Under the pieces are notes generated by a model. The model was not told where the DNA came from. It did no database searches and saw only the letters and a program-made list of their open reading frames with translations. Below, one piece after another: positions 15,740 to 24,027 of a stretch of 64,000 nt of DNA; position 1 is the stretch's first letter, and every line of letters begins with the position of its first letter. This stretch comes from Chloroflexota bacterium (GTDB lineage: Bacteria; Chloroflexota; Anaerolineae; Anaerolineales; Villigracilaceae), in assembly GCA_016219545.1 (NCBI GenBank), contig JACRMH010000003.1, positions 124,001-188,000 on the forward strand. Reading direction: 5' to 3'. The position numbers and the translations under genes were made by a program.

Positions 15740-15777
15740 ACATAAGAGATGGCAGCGAAAGTTGCCATCTCTTATGT
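15740..15777. terminator. bidirectional terminator hairpin
   Basis: A 15-bp stem (ACATAAGAGATGGCA and its complement, 8-base loop) between the convergent DUF2087 and HXXEE genes; it overlaps the HXXEE stop codon. Confidence 0.7.
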
Positions 15778-16275
15778 TGCAAGCGTCTTTCCAATTTTCA
15801 AAGATAGCAATGCGAATGCCACCATCAAAAACGGGGCGAGACCTAACAATATCCAAAACTGATTCCACGTGAGCAGGTTATCTGTCAACGCGCGGCGGAA
15901 CAAATAGAACGAAAAGGGAAGCGTTATCAATAAAGCGGAAACAACTCCGGGGCTGTAGAGACGGAAACGAATCGTCGAGACTAAATGCGGCACGAAAGCA
16001 TTGAAAGTCAGGATCATTTGGATGCCCAGAACAAGTAAGTATCCGCTCTGTTGAGACCATACTTCCACTCCCAAGAACGTCAATATAAATCCGCTCAACG
16101 TGAGGAAGGTCACTGCGATCACAAATTGCTTTGTAGAAACAATGGGGTGTACTTTTATTGGCAATCGCTTTGACCACTTCTCCATGAACGGCGCTTCTTC
16201 CAAGTTGTGAAGCATGAAGAAGAAAGGCACAAGCCAAAGCAGTTGTTTAAATGGGACGGCATCAAGAAAGATCAT
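15772..16275 (-). CDS. HXXEE-domain integral membrane protein
   Basis: 167 residues, about four to five hydrophobic segments. The name-giving motif HNLEEAP is near residue 21, and a second conserved patch, FNAFVPHLVSTIRFRLYSPG, follows. Function is unknown; acidic and His residues in the membrane suggest metal or proton handling, which is speculation. I start it at ATG 16275, giving a short N-terminus before the first helix; it then overlaps the end of the DUF711 gene by 14 bases. Confidence 0.85.
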   Translation of the reverse strand: MIFLDAVPFKQLLWLVPFFFMLHNLEEAPFMEKWSKRLPIKVHPIVSTKQFVIAVTFLTLSGFILTFLGVEVWSQQSGYLLVLGIQMILTFNAFVPHLVSTIRFRLYSPGVVSALLITLPFSFYLFRRALTDNLLTWNQFWILLGLAPFLMVAFALLSLKIGKTLAT

Positions 16276-17488
16276 TTTTTCTGGCTGAGAGGTGAAAGCT
16301 TTCGTTTCCTGAAAATGCACCTGATAAGTCCTCGCTTTCAAGTCGCATCACTTTGCTATTTGCAAAGAATCCAAAATCGAACTCGGTGACATCCCCGGCC
16401 TGTTTGTCGGGGATAGGCATCAGCCGCGCAGTGAGCGGTTTATCCAACCTCATTGCCAGCGCGGACAGGTCCAACAGCAAGGGCGCGATTTGCTCGGCGG
16501 TAGTATCGCCCGGCAATGGAATCGTATCCAATCCCGTGCCACAGACAGCAGAGTAAAGTAAGGCATCTTTGATCGTCAGCGTTCCTTCCGCCGCGCGCTT
16601 TGCTAAAACAGAATCTTCGAGCACCGGCTGCATGAACCCGCTAAAACCAGTGTGCGGAAAATCGGCGCGGTCAACGGCCTCGGTCAGGATGGCGGCGGCA
16701 GCGAGGGATCCATGTAATCCAATTTTTGAAATGCCCATTTTTTCAACCGCGTTGCCGAGTGAATGAGAATCATCCGGGAATGGCGCAAGCGAAAAATCAA
16801 TACCCTTGAAGAGTAATTGGTAATTAGTGATTAGTGATTGGGCAATGCGCGTCAATGCTTGTCCGTGCTTTGTGATTTCAGAAATTAAATTTTTTCTACC
16901 ATCTTCCAAAGTTTTTGCATTTGAGAATGCTTGAACGGCAAGGTCAGCCGCTTCCGTCGCGATTGCAAAGGCGGCTACATCACCATCGTGATAGGCCGCC
17001 GGAAAAAACGGCGCACCTGCTTTAACGTTTGCCAGTGCTGCGAAATTCAGGTTCGCAAATCCATTCTTTTCGATGGTGGAACATTGCTGAATGATCCTCG
17101 CGCACGCTTTTATAGCTTGGAGCGAGATGCCATTTTTCTTATCCGCCACCACGCCGCCGAAAAAAATATTTTCGCTTGCGGATATGGCTTCAGGGATGAC
17201 AGCATAACTCTCAGGAGACTCGATCAACGCCGGACCCAGCGCGGCATACGACACGCCGACCTGCTTCAACATCTCAGACATTTTCTGCGCGAAGCGCGGA
17301 GTCTCATTTAGCCTGCCTTTCAGCAGTTTCGCAAACGAGACAGTGGCAAGGCGCACTGTCTGCACTTCATATCCAGCAGACTCATACGCAGACTTGGCTT
17401 GTGCGAGAAATTCTCCCGCTTTTCGTAAGACATTCTCATCAAGCGGATATATGGGATTACAGAAATACGTAATTGAACGAATTTTCAT
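16262..17488 (-). CDS. DUF711 family protein
   Basis: 408 residues, similar in plan to the UPF0210/DUF711 proteins: MKIRSITYFCNPIYPLDE, then VSYAALGPALIESPESYAVI, FGGVVADKKNGI, FFPAAYHDG, LFKGIDFSLAPFPDDSHSLG, VCGTGLDTIPLPGD. The biochemical role is unknown. The segment SLITNYQLLF just before the conserved FKGIDFSLAP patch is encoded by a heptamer array (16814-16841), so part of the reading frame comes from a repeat. Followed by the HXXEE gene with overlap. Confidence 0.88.
   Translation of the reverse strand: MKIRSITYFCNPIYPLDENVLRKAGEFLAQAKSAYESAGYEVQTVRLATVSFAKLLKGRLNETPRFAQKMSEMLKQVGVSYAALGPALIESPESYAVIPEAISASENIFFGGVVADKKNGISLQAIKACARIIQQCSTIEKNGFANLNFAALANVKAGAPFFPAAYHDGDVAAFAIATEAADLAVQAFSNAKTLEDGRKNLISEITKHGQALTRIAQSLITNYQLLFKGIDFSLAPFPDDSHSLGNAVEKMGISKIGLHGSLAAAAILTEAVDRADFPHTGFSGFMQPVLEDSVLAKRAAEGTLTIKDALLYSAVCGTGLDTIPLPGDTTAEQIAPLLLDLSALAMRLDKPLTARLMPIPDKQAGDVTEFDFGFFANSKVMRLESEDLSGAFSGNESFHLSARKNDLS
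16814..16841. repeat. heptamer array inside the DUF711 gene
   Basis: Units TAATTGG, TAATTAG, TGATTAG, TGATTGG in exact 7-base phase; 28 bases translated as part of SLITNYQ. Confidence 0.75.
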
Positions 17489-17514
17489 AAAACCTCGTTA
17501 GAAGGCTGGAAAGT

Positions 17515-18291
17515 TTACAGGTTCGAACGTTGTCGCACTACTTCAAACATCAAGACTGATCCCGCCACCCCTGCATTCAGCGACTCGATATTCCCTGACA
17601 TGGGAATGCTTATCTTTGCATTTGCCAACTTCCGCGCGGACTCGCTTGCGCCTTCCGCTTCGCTGCCAATGACTAATGCAACCGGTTGACGCAAATCCGT
17701 CTTCCAGCAAGATTGACCATCCATATCCGCCAGCAAAACTTCCAAACTTGCCAACCTGACAACTTGCCCAATCTCCTCCCAACTCATCGAATGGATCGGT
17801 AAACGGAAATGCGCTCCCATCCCCGATCGAATGACTTTCGGTGCAAAGGCATCCGTTGTTTCGGGAGGAAGGAGTACGGCTTGCACACCCGCCGCGGCAG
17901 CGGTCCGCAATAAGGTGCCGAGGTTGCCCGGGTCACGGATCTGGTCTGGGATGAGGGTGAAGTTTGGGGATTCGGGAATTGGGAGTCGGGAATCGGATAA
18001 TATGGCGAGAATCCCTTGAGGGGTTTCTGTCTCGCTGATGGATTTCATTACATTTGCGGATACTTCTTCAACATCAATTCTGTTGAACGTTAAACGTTCA
18101 ACGTTCAACCTCCCTCTTTCGCTCAGCGATTCGTCCCAGAGCACAAACCGTATCGGCCAGTTTGAATTGACCGCCTCCTCCACCAAGCGCACACCTTCAA
18201 TGACGAATGCGCCTGCTTCGCGGCGTTCCTTTGCACGCCCAAGCAGGGCGCGGACTAATTTTATTTTAGGGTTATGGATGGATGAAATCAT
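17515..18291 (-). CDS. SpoU/TrmH-family RNA 2'-O-methyltransferase
   Basis: 258 residues, S-adenosylmethionine-dependent ribose methylation of rRNA or tRNA. N-terminal substrate-binding domain (HNPKIKLVRALLGRAKERRE, FVIEGVRLVEEA), then the SPOUT knot domain: PDQIRDPGNLGTLLRTAAAA (motif 1), IGSEAEGAS (motif 2), IPMSGNIESLNAGVAGSVL (motif 3). Two heptamer arrays are translated in the inter-domain region: one gives GRLNVERLTFNR, the other LSDSRLPIPESPN. Relatives have a short linker there, so these look like repeat insertions tolerated in a loop. The exact RNA target is unknown. Confidence 0.92.
   Translation of the reverse strand: MISSIHNPKIKLVRALLGRAKERREAGAFVIEGVRLVEEAVNSNWPIRFVLWDESLSERGRLNVERLTFNRIDVEEVSANVMKSISETETPQGILAILSDSRLPIPESPNFTLIPDQIRDPGNLGTLLRTAAAAGVQAVLLPPETTDAFAPKVIRSGMGAHFRLPIHSMSWEEIGQVVRLASLEVLLADMDGQSCWKTDLRQPVALVIGSEAEGASESARKLANAKISIPMSGNIESLNAGVAGSVLMFEVVRQRSNL
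17966..18000. repeat. heptamer array in the methyltransferase gene (CGGGAAT type)
   Basis: Units GGGGATT, CGGGAAT, TGGGAGT, CGGGAAT, CGGATAA in exact phase, translated in frame. Confidence 0.75.
18083..18110. repeat. heptamer array in the methyltransferase gene (TTCAACG type)
   Basis: Units TTGAACG, TTAAACG, TTCAACG, TTCAACC in exact phase, translated in frame about 90 bases from the other array. Confidence 0.75.
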
Positions 18292-18303
18292 AGGGAAAGA
18301 GAA

Positions 18304-18867
18304 TTATGAATTAGCTGGCCCCAAAATATCAAGGAATACCCGAACAGTCGCATTATCAAATAAAACCAAACGGATAGTGTGAATATTCGATTCTTTTGAC
18401 ACAATGAAATATTTCTCGATCGCAGAAAAAATTATCCCCGCCGCGCGGTCTTTTGGAAAGCCGAAGATGCCGGTTGAAATGGCAGGCATGGATATGGATG
18501 AACACTTTAATTCATCTGCAACTCTGAGCGAACCGCTGACCGCATCTGCCAATTTTTTATCCTCATCGCCATCGCCCCACACGGGACCCACAGCGTGGAT
18601 AATGTACTTCGCAGGCAGCGCCCCACCCAAAGTCCAGGCTGGATGCGCGTGTGAGACGAGACCATGTTGTTGAATCCATTTGTCGCTTTCTTTCTGGATC
18701 ACGTCTCCGCCGCGCCTCACTATTGCCCAAGCCACACCGCCGCCATGCTGTAAATGCTCATTCGCCGCATTGACGATTGCATCCACTTCATCAAGTGTGA
18801 TGTCGCCTTGAATAATTTGCAGGGACTGACCTGTCGGAAGAGTCCGCTCTTTTAAAATGGTATTCAC
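18304..18867 (-). CDS. macrodomain protein (ADP-ribose binding/hydrolase)
   Basis: 187 residues. Macrodomain signature: IQGDITLDEVDAIVNAANEH, then GGGVAWAIVRRGG, the IIHAVGPVW strand, and MPAISTGIFGFPKDRAA. Such proteins remove ADP-ribose from proteins or O-acetyl-ADP-ribose. The Asn-Ala-Ala-Asn and the Gly-rich loop are intact. Located 12 bases upstream of the methyltransferase gene in the same direction; a functional link is not evident. Confidence 0.92.
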   Translation of the reverse strand: MNTILKERTLPTGQSLQIIQGDITLDEVDAIVNAANEHLQHGGGVAWAIVRRGGDVIQKESDKWIQQHGLVSHAHPAWTLGGALPAKYIIHAVGPVWGDGDEDKKLADAVSGSLRVADELKCSSISMPAISTGIFGFPKDRAAGIIFSAIEKYFIVSKESNIHTIRLVLFDNATVRVFLDILGPANS

Positions 18868-18890
18868 AGATTTATTTTACCCCGTTAAAA

Positions 18891-18922
18891 AAATTGGTCG
18901 GGATTTTCATCCCGACCAATTT
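18891..18922 (-). terminator. intrinsic terminator of the infC-rpmI-rplT operon
   Basis: On the minus strand a 14-bp stem (18909-18922 with 18891-18904, four-base loop) is followed by a T run right after the rplT stop. Confidence 0.85.
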
Positions 18923-18925
18923 CAT

Positions 18926-19267
18926 TTATTTCGTTTTTGCAACTACCGCGGCGAATGCCTGCGGATTGCGTACTGCCAGGTCTGCGAGCATCTTGCGGTT
19001 AAGGTCAATGCTTGCCTTCTTGAGCGCAGCCACCAGCTTGCTGTAGGTGGTTCCGTTCAAACGGGCCGCCGCATTGATACGGGCGATCCATAACTTGCGC
19101 AGATCGCGTTTGCGGACACGGCGATCACGTGTGGCGTACCACAGGCTCTTGAGCATGGCCTCGTTCGCACGTTTGAATAACAAGTGCTTCGAGCCGCGCT
19201 GGCCTTTCGTGATCTTCAAAACTTTCTTGTGACGTAGATGCCCTTGCGGGCCTCCTTTTACGCGCAT
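18926..19267 (-). CDS. rplT: 50S ribosomal protein L20
   Basis: 113 residues, 23S rRNA-binding assembly protein. The N-terminus reads [20 protein letters not shown] in place of the common VKRG start, then [61 protein letters not shown]. Strong SD (AGGAGG about 8 bases before ATG). Last gene of the infC-rpmI-rplT operon. In other bacteria L20 represses its own operon by binding a leader structure; whether the hairpin in the infC leader serves this is open. Confidence 0.97.
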   Translation of the reverse strand: MRVKGGPQGHLRHKKVLKITKGQRGSKHLLFKRANEAMLKSLWYATRDRRVRKRDLRKLWIARINAAARLNGTTYSKLVAALKKASIDLNRKMLADLAVRNPQAFAAVVAKTK

Positions 19268-19365
19268 TTCTTATACCTCCTGCAAACTCGCGGGCGTCGG
19301 TGGGTTACACCAGTTGCGAACACCCGAAAGCCGCAAATAAAAATTGACAACGACCGGAATATTGA

Positions 19366-19596
19366 TTATTCCATGTGGGGGGCGAGGCGCTTAATCCGCT
19401 TGATGAACTTGCGGCCTTTGACGACCACCATCTCACTTAATAAGGCCTTGGTGCGGTCCGACGTGCGGCGGCGTAAATGGCTCTTGCCGCCTTTGGTTCG
19501 CACAAGTGTACCGGAACCGGTTAAACGAAATCTTTTGGATGTCGCTTTATGGGTCTTCATCTTTAATTTACCAGACTTCTTTGCTTTGCGAGGCAT
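19366..19596 (-). CDS. rpmI: 50S ribosomal protein L35
   Basis: 76 residues, with KKSGKLKMKTHKATSKRFRL and GTLVRTKGGKSHLRRRTSDR, then FIKRIKRLAPHME. A little longer than the usual 64-66, with a basic N-terminal extension MPRKAKKSG. AAGGAG lies about 10 bases before ATG 19596. The 98-base gap to rplT and the 80-base gap to infC hold no other gene. Confidence 0.96.
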   Translation of the reverse strand: MPRKAKKSGKLKMKTHKATSKRFRLTGSGTLVRTKGGKSHLRRRTSDRTKALLSEMVVVKGRKFIKRIKRLAPHME

Positions 19597-19676
19597 TGCT
19601 AATTCGCTCCTTTCAGAAAATTAACCCCGGGATATATTTACCCGTGGACTATCAACATCATTTGAATTTACTGCCC

Positions 19677-20249
19677 CTAGGCAGCCGCGTCAGACTTAAC
19701 TTCGGCCTGATCGCCTTTTTCCTTCTTTTTTACTGCGCCTTTGGCAGGGACCAACACCACGAGCATTGTGCGTCCTTCCATTTGCGGCGGCACTTCAACA
19801 ACAGCCACATCCACCAGATCTTGAACGATCTCTTTCAAGTCTTCAAGCGCGATCTCGGGATAATCCATTTCGCGTCCGCGGAACTTGATGGTGACGCGCA
19901 CCTTATGTCCCTGCCCCAGCCAGCGGCGGGCATCATCCACTTTGAAATCGCGATGTGCTCCGTTCGTCTTGGGGCGCAGGCGGATCTCTTTGATCTCGAT
20001 CTTGGTCTGAGCCTTCTTGGCTTCGCGTTCCTTCTTCGCCTTTTCGTAGATGAACTTCCCAAAGTCCATGACGCGGCAAACAGGCGGAGTTGCTCCGGGT
20101 GAGACCTCTACAAGATCCATTTCGGCATCGCGGGCAATTTGTAATGCCTGGCGGATCGGCACCACACCGACGTTGCCGCCATCTGGACCGATCAGGCGAA
20201 CTTCCGCAACGCGGATGCCTTCATTTACTCGAAATTCGTTGGCGCTGAT
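19677..20249 (-). CDS. infC: translation initiation factor IF-3, ATC start codon
   Basis: Binds the 30S subunit and proofreads start-codon selection. 190 residues read from ATC 20249: N-domain ISANEFRVNEGIRVAEVRLI, then IGPDGG, IRQALQIARDAEMDLVEVSP, PPVCRVMDFGKFIYE; C-domain IKEIRLRPKTNGAHRDFKVD, RDVEMDYPE-like KFRGREMDYPE; Ala/Lys-rich tail. No ATG, GTG or TTG exists in frame before codon 29, and a TAG lies two codons upstream of the ATC. AGGAG (20260-20256) is 6 bases from the ATC. IF-3 rejects non-canonical starts, so such a codon gives self-repression, as with AUU in Escherichia coli. First gene of the operon with rpmI and rplT. Confidence 0.95.
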   Translation of the reverse strand: MSANEFRVNEGIRVAEVRLIGPDGGNVGVVPIRQALQIARDAEMDLVEVSPGATPPVCRVMDFGKFIYEKAKKEREAKKAQTKIEIKEIRLRPKTNGAHRDFKVDDARRWLGQGHKVRVTIKFRGREMDYPEIALEDLKEIVQDLVDVAVVEVPPQMEGRTMLVVLVPAKGAVKKKEKGDQAEVKSDAAA

Positions 20250-20255
20250 ATGCTA

Positions 20256-20342
20256 CTCCTCTTTATTTATGAAACAAATCCAGCCTTCTAGGGCTGGTTT
20301 TTTAGCGGGCGAATAATACCATGAAGGCGCACGAGTCGTCAA
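20256..20342 (-). promoter_or_regulatory. infC promoter, leader hairpin and ribosome site
   Basis: TTGACG (20342-20337), 18 bases, TATTAT (20318-20313) form a good promoter. The leader of about 56 bases holds a hairpin (CCAGCC, loop, GGCTGG, about 20298-20281) and AGGAG (20260-20256) before the ATC start. The hairpin might be a short L20- or IF-3-linked control structure; it is not followed by a T run, so it is not a standard terminator. Confidence 0.7.
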
Positions 20343-20446
20343 TAAAAGGGCACATCAGGCTTGATCTTCTCAAAACTCAATTATGTTGCCCGCCGGTATT
20401 GCCCCGGTGGTCTTTAGGGGAGCATTAGCCTGACACCTCGGGCAAA

Positions 20447-21304
20447 TTATAGTTTTGCGAGCACTTTATATCTATTTTGCGCATCGTTCAAGATGGTCTC
20501 AAGTTTCGAGAAATTATCTGAAGCTAATGCAGATTCGATCTCAGACAATTGGTTCTGCATATTATGTATCGAGTTCAGAACATTCTCGCGATTCGTTTGC
20601 AAGACGCCTAACATCATGGAGGAGGAAGTCCCGGCCAAACGGCTTGTGGATTTGAATCCGGGACCAATGAATGGAGCAACATCATTTGGCGTTGCCAGCG
20701 CCAGCGCAGATGAAAGCAAAAATGGCAGGTGACTCGTGGACGCAAGGATGCGGTCATGTTCGGCTGGGTCAAGGGTTATCGCAATTGCGCCAACAGCCTG
20801 AATGATCTGATGCGCAGCGGATAAAGCACGCGGCGATGTTCGCGCTAATGGAGTGAGCAAAAACGGGGCCGCATAATAAAGAGTCCGGTCGGCGTTGGCG
20901 AGGGAAAGTTTTTCCTTGCCGCAAATAGGATGTCCGCCGATGGGGTCGAAGCATTCCGGCAACTGTGACATCGCTTCAACGATCAACTTTTTCGTTGAAC
21001 CCAGATCCATCACAATGCAGGAACTGGATGTAAATGAAGGCAATTGTTCGAGCAGGGTCAATATCGCTGGGACGGGTGCAGCAAGGATAACAAGGTCAAC
21101 TTTGTGGATTACGTTGGCAGGGTCACTGTCAGCGTAATCCACAATTTGTTGGGACAGGGCAAGCTCGAGCGTGGCAGGATGCGGGTCGATCCCGTAGAGC
21201 GCTGCGCATTTTCCTTTCAATGCCAACGCCAGCGAGCCACCCATCAATCCCAATCCGATGATGGCGATCTTGGAGTCAGCGAGGATAAAGTTTGATTCGT
21301 CCAT
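20447..21304 (-). CDS. tyrA: prephenate dehydrogenase
   Basis: NAD(P)-dependent oxidation of prephenate to 4-hydroxyphenylpyruvate in tyrosine synthesis. 285 residues: Rossmann fold IAIIGLGLMGGSLALALK, DLVILAAPVPAIL, VMDLGSTKKLIVEAM, the prephenate-site GGHPICGKEK (usually GGHPMAGxE), LDPAEHDRILASTSHLPFLL, GFKSTSRLAGTSS. No C-terminal ACT domain, so feedback is likely to come from the DAHP synthases and from attenuation. Last gene of aroH-aroF-aroF-tyrA; 23 bases after the proximal DAHP synthase. Confidence 0.95.
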   Translation of the reverse strand: MDESNFILADSKIAIIGLGLMGGSLALALKGKCAALYGIDPHPATLELALSQQIVDYADSDPANVIHKVDLVILAAPVPAILTLLEQLPSFTSSSCIVMDLGSTKKLIVEAMSQLPECFDPIGGHPICGKEKLSLANADRTLYYAAPFLLTPLARTSPRALSAAHQIIQAVGAIAITLDPAEHDRILASTSHLPFLLSSALALATPNDVAPFIGPGFKSTSRLAGTSSSMMLGVLQTNRENVLNSIHNMQNQLSEIESALASDNFSKLETILNDAQNRYKVLAKL

Positions 21305-21306
21305 GA

Positions 21307-21348
21307 TTGGTAAATAGTAAATGGTAATTAAGAATTACCATTTACCAA
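21307..21348. repeat. palindromic heptamer array at the end of a DAHP synthase gene
   Basis: Units TTGGTAA, ATAGTAA, ATGGTAA, TTAAGAA, TTACCAT, TTACCAA in exact phase; the halves are inverted. On the minus strand it encodes the last residues (LVNGNS) and the stop of the DAHP synthase. Confidence 0.75.
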
Positions 21349-22356
21349 TCTCCTATCCACCGCTTCTGCTATAGCCCTGACCTGCTTCACCATTTTTGCA
21401 AAGGCTTCCGGCGTAAGAGACTGCTTGCCATCGGAAATAGCGTGTGCGGGGTCATGATGGACTTCAACGATCACGCCGTCCGCGCCGGCAGCGACGCCCG
21501 CTTTTGCAATGGATGACACAAACGCAGAATCACCAGTGGAATGACTCGGGTCAATGACAACAGGCAGGTGTGTAAGTTTTTTGAGAACGGGAATGGCGTT
21601 GATGTCGGTGGTATTGCGGGTGGCGGTTTCAAAAGTGCGGATGCCGCGCTCGCAAAGAATGACACGAGTATTACCGCCGCTGAGAATGTACTCGCTTGCC
21701 ATCAGCATTTCCTCGATGGTGGCGGACATGCCGCGCTTGAAAAGAACAGGCGTGCGGGTTTCACCAATGGCACGCAGAAGATTGAAGTTCTGCATATTGC
21801 GTGCGCCAAGCTGGAACACATCCACATATTTTTCCATCATATCGATCTGCGAAACAGCCATCACTTCAACCACAATAGGCAGACCGGTTTTCTCACGCGC
21901 CTCGGCCATATATTCAAGTCCTTCTTCGCCAAGTCCCTGAAATGCATAAGGGGATGTGCGCGGTTTGAAAACACCTCCGCGAAGCGCATTCGCGCCTGCT
22001 TCTTTGACTGCCTGTGCGATCTCAAGGATTTGCACCCGCGACTCAACAGAGCAGGGACCTGCAATGATGGGAACTTCCGCCCCGCCAATATCGAATCCGT
22101 CCAACTTGAAGACTGAATCCTGTTCATGGAATTGACGCGATGCCAATTTGTATGGTTTGGAAATGCGCTGGACTTCCATCACGCCCGGCAATGCCTCAAA
22201 TTCCTCTTTCAATACATAATGTCCGTCACCGACCGCGCCGATGATGGTTTGCTCCACGCCAAAGATGGGGTGGGAGGTTAATTTATGTCTTTCGATCTCA
22301 GCAATGACTGCGTTAATTTGTTCGCGGGATGCACCGGGGTGCATGATGATCATCAT
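21328..22356 (-). CDS. aroF: 3-deoxy-7-phosphoheptulonate (DAHP) synthase, copy nearer tyrA
   Basis: Condenses phosphoenolpyruvate and erythrose-4-phosphate, the first step of the shikimate pathway. 342 residues of type I-beta: N-terminal ferredoxin-like domain (about 1-75, the tyrosine/phenylalanine feedback domain in the Thermotoga enzyme), then the TIM barrel with [101 protein letters not shown]. Metal ligands (Cys, His, Glu, Asp) are in place. Its C-terminus and stop lie in a heptamer array. A second copy sits directly upstream. Confidence 0.95.
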   Translation of the reverse strand: MMIIMHPGASREQINAVIAEIERHKLTSHPIFGVEQTIIGAVGDGHYVLKEEFEALPGVMEVQRISKPYKLASRQFHEQDSVFKLDGFDIGGAEVPIIAGPCSVESRVQILEIAQAVKEAGANALRGGVFKPRTSPYAFQGLGEEGLEYMAEAREKTGLPIVVEVMAVSQIDMMEKYVDVFQLGARNMQNFNLLRAIGETRTPVLFKRGMSATIEEMLMASEYILSGGNTRVILCERGIRTFETATRNTTDINAIPVLKKLTHLPVVIDPSHSTGDSAFVSSIAKAGVAAGADGVIVEVHHDPAHAISDGKQSLTPEAFAKMVKQVRAIAEAVDRRLVNGNS

Positions 22357-22379
22357 GGTAATGTTTCCTTTTTGTGGTT

Positions 22380-22406
22380 GTAGGGGCGAGGTTCCCTCGC
22401 CCCTAC
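22380..22406. repeat. dispersed GTAGGGGCG palindrome
   Basis: Arms GTAGGGGCGAGG and its complement (12 bp, 3-base loop) between the two DAHP synthase genes, the only interruption of the operon at this point. It lacks a T run on the minus strand, so it need not stop transcription. Confidence 0.75.
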
Positions 22407-22413
22407 AGATTAA

Positions 22414-23472
22414 TTACGCCCAACCTTGTTTTAACGGTTGATATTCACCACGCACAGAGACCAGCCTTCGCCCCATGACTTGCGCGATCTGTCCAACCTG
22501 CTTCACCATCTCTGCAAATCTCTCAGGTCTGAGTGATTGCTTTCCATCTGAAACAGCGTGCGCAGGGTCGGGATGAACCTCAACGATGAGTCCATCTGCA
22601 CCGGCCGCAATGGCCGCGCGGGCCACTGCAGCAACATAATCTACATGACCCGTTGAGTGCGATGGATCAAGAATCACAGGCAGGTGTGTAAGATTTTTCA
22701 AAACAGGAATGGCGTTGATGTCGGTAGTGTTGCGCGTGGATGTCTCAAATGTGCGAATGCCGCGTTCACATAACATCACCTGTCTGTTTCCGCCTGCGAG
22801 AATATATTCAGCAGACATGAGCAACTCTTCGATGGTTGCGGAAAGTCCGCGTTTGAGCAGTACGGGAGTTTGCGTCTCGCCGATGGCGCGCAGGAGGTTG
22901 AAGTTCTGCATATTGCGCGCGCCCACTTGAAGCACGTCCACATATTTCACCATCAAGTCCAGTTGCGTTTGCGACATGATCTCAGCCACGATGGGCAAGC
23001 CAGTCTGCGCGCGCGCTTCCGCAAGGTATTCGAGTCCTTCCTCGCCGAGTCCCTGGAACGCATAGGGAGATGTGCGCGGCTTGAAGACTCCCCCGCGCAA
23101 AGCGGACGCGCCCGCTTCTTTCACAGCGACAGCTGTCTCAACGATCTGTGAGCGACTCTCCACCGAACAGGGTCCCGCAATGACAGCGATTTCTTCGCCG
23201 CCAATGTTGAATCCGTCCAACGGAAAGATCGAATTCTCAGGGTGGAATTGACGCGAGGCAAGTTTGAAAGGCTGTGTAATGCGTTGGACAATTTCCACAC
23301 CATCGAGTCCTTCAAAACGATCGGCGGGAATGTTATGCGTTTCGCCGATTGCTCCGATAATGGTCTGCTCGATACCCTGCGAAAGATGGACAGATAACCC
23401 GGCGGCTTTGACATGTTCAATGACATGTTCCACTTGCTGGGGTGTTGAGTTGGCTTTCATAATGATCATCAT
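22414..23472 (-). CDS. aroF: 3-deoxy-7-phosphoheptulonate (DAHP) synthase, copy nearer aroH
   Basis: Same reaction and domain plan as the neighbouring copy: ferredoxin-like N-domain, then [91 protein letters not shown]. 352 residues from ATG 23472, chosen because AAGGAG (23485-23480) is 7 bases upstream; an ATG further up would add 26 residues encoded by repeat DNA. The two copies differ most in the regulatory N-domain and C-terminus, which suggests different feedback by Phe and Tyr; this is inference. Confidence 0.95.
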   Translation of the reverse strand: MMIIMKANSTPQQVEHVIEHVKAAGLSVHLSQGIEQTIIGAIGETHNIPADRFEGLDGVEIVQRITQPFKLASRQFHPENSIFPLDGFNIGGEEIAVIAGPCSVESRSQIVETAVAVKEAGASALRGGVFKPRTSPYAFQGLGEEGLEYLAEARAQTGLPIVAEIMSQTQLDLMVKYVDVLQVGARNMQNFNLLRAIGETQTPVLLKRGLSATIEELLMSAEYILAGGNRQVMLCERGIRTFETSTRNTTDINAIPVLKNLTHLPVILDPSHSTGHVDYVAAVARAAIAAGADGLIVEVHPDPAHAVSDGKQSLRPERFAEMVKQVGQIAQVMGRRLVSVRGEYQPLKQGWA

Positions 23473-23485
23473 GGGAAAACTCCTT

Positions 23486-23520
23486 AAGTTACAAGTTTGC
23501 AGGTTTGAAGGTTGGGCCTT
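23486..23520. repeat. heptamer array between aroH and the DAHP synthase
   Basis: Units AAGTTAC, AAGTTTG, CAGGTTT, GAAGGTT, GGGCCTT in phase, more degenerate than other arrays. Confidence 0.6.
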
Positions 23521-23536
23521 CCAACATTCAATTGCT

Positions 23537-23908
23537 TTATTGCGCGGCAACCAAATCCGGTCTTAGTTTGACCGCATCACGCAAATAAACATGCGTGATC
23601 TCATTTTGTTTTACATCCGTATTCCAATGGACAAGGACACGGATCACGCGCGGCAAACTGTCAGGGACGGGGATTTCGCGCGAACAAAGCATCGGGACGA
23701 GTCCCCAGCCCATTTGACGCGCAGCCTGCGCAGGGAAGGTTGAAGCGAGATCCGTCGTAACGGTAAATATCGCGCTGGCGATGTCCTCCGGCTGCATGGT
23801 TTCGTTTGCATCCAGAATCGATTCAAGTAATTCCCGTGTGGCTTCGAGAATTAGATCAGGCTCATCGGCTGAGACAGTTGTTGCGCCACGAATTCCACGA
23901 ATTGACAT
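23537..23908 (-). CDS. aroH: chorismate mutase, AroH type
   Basis: Rearranges chorismate to prephenate. 123 residues from ATG 23908 (AAGGAG five bases upstream). Motifs of the trimeric AroH family: [11 protein letters not shown] at the N-terminus, the [18 protein letters not shown] segment, [20 protein letters not shown], then [14 protein letters not shown] with the active-site Arg and Tyr positions. First gene of the operon aroH-aroF-aroF-tyrA; upstream lie a terminator and an aromatic leader peptide, so its expression should depend on Phe/Tyr-tRNA charging. Confidence 0.93.
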   Translation of the reverse strand: MSIRGIRGATTVSADEPDLILEATRELLESILDANETMQPEDIASAIFTVTTDLASTFPAQAARQMGWGLVPMLCSREIPVPDSLPRVIRVLVHWNTDVKQNEITHVYLRDAVKLRPDLVAAQ

Positions 23909-23919
23909 AATTGCTCCTT

Positions 23920-23962
23920 GACTCCTCTCTCCTAAAAGGAGAGGGGCTGGGGGTGAGGTGGT
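23920..23962. repeat. dispersed CTCTCCT repeat in the aro leader
   Basis: Contains a hairpin of CTCTCC and GGAGAG around AAAA followed by GGGGCTGGGGGTGAGG. The same kind of text is common between genes in many bacterial genomes. It lies between the attenuator terminator and aroH. Confidence 0.5.
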
Positions 23963-23965
23963 AAT

Positions 23966-23998
23966 AAAAAAGAGCGAGACCGTTTGGTCTCGCTCTTT
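23966..23998 (-). terminator. attenuator terminator of the aroH operon
   Basis: On the minus strand a perfect 13-bp stem (23998-23986 with 23981-23969, loop AAAC) ends in six T residues. It stands 29 bases after the leader-peptide stop and about 58 bases before aroH. A bases-only antiterminator candidate is the segment GGTGACGCTT over the leader stop codon (24038-24029), part of which can pair with AGCGAGACC of the terminator's 5' arm. Confidence 0.85.
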
Positions 23999-24027
23999 CA
24001 ACTTACAGATAATCACACTCTGTTCGC

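Noticed and set aside
19677..20249. Frameshift or truncation at the infC start
   Set aside because: The frame from the ATC gives a complete, well-matching IF-3 N-terminus with an SD at proper distance, so a non-canonical start explains it better.
22380..22406. Palindrome between the DAHP synthase genes as an operon-splitting terminator
   Set aside because: It has no T run on the minus strand and belongs to a dispersed palindrome family, so termination is not supported.
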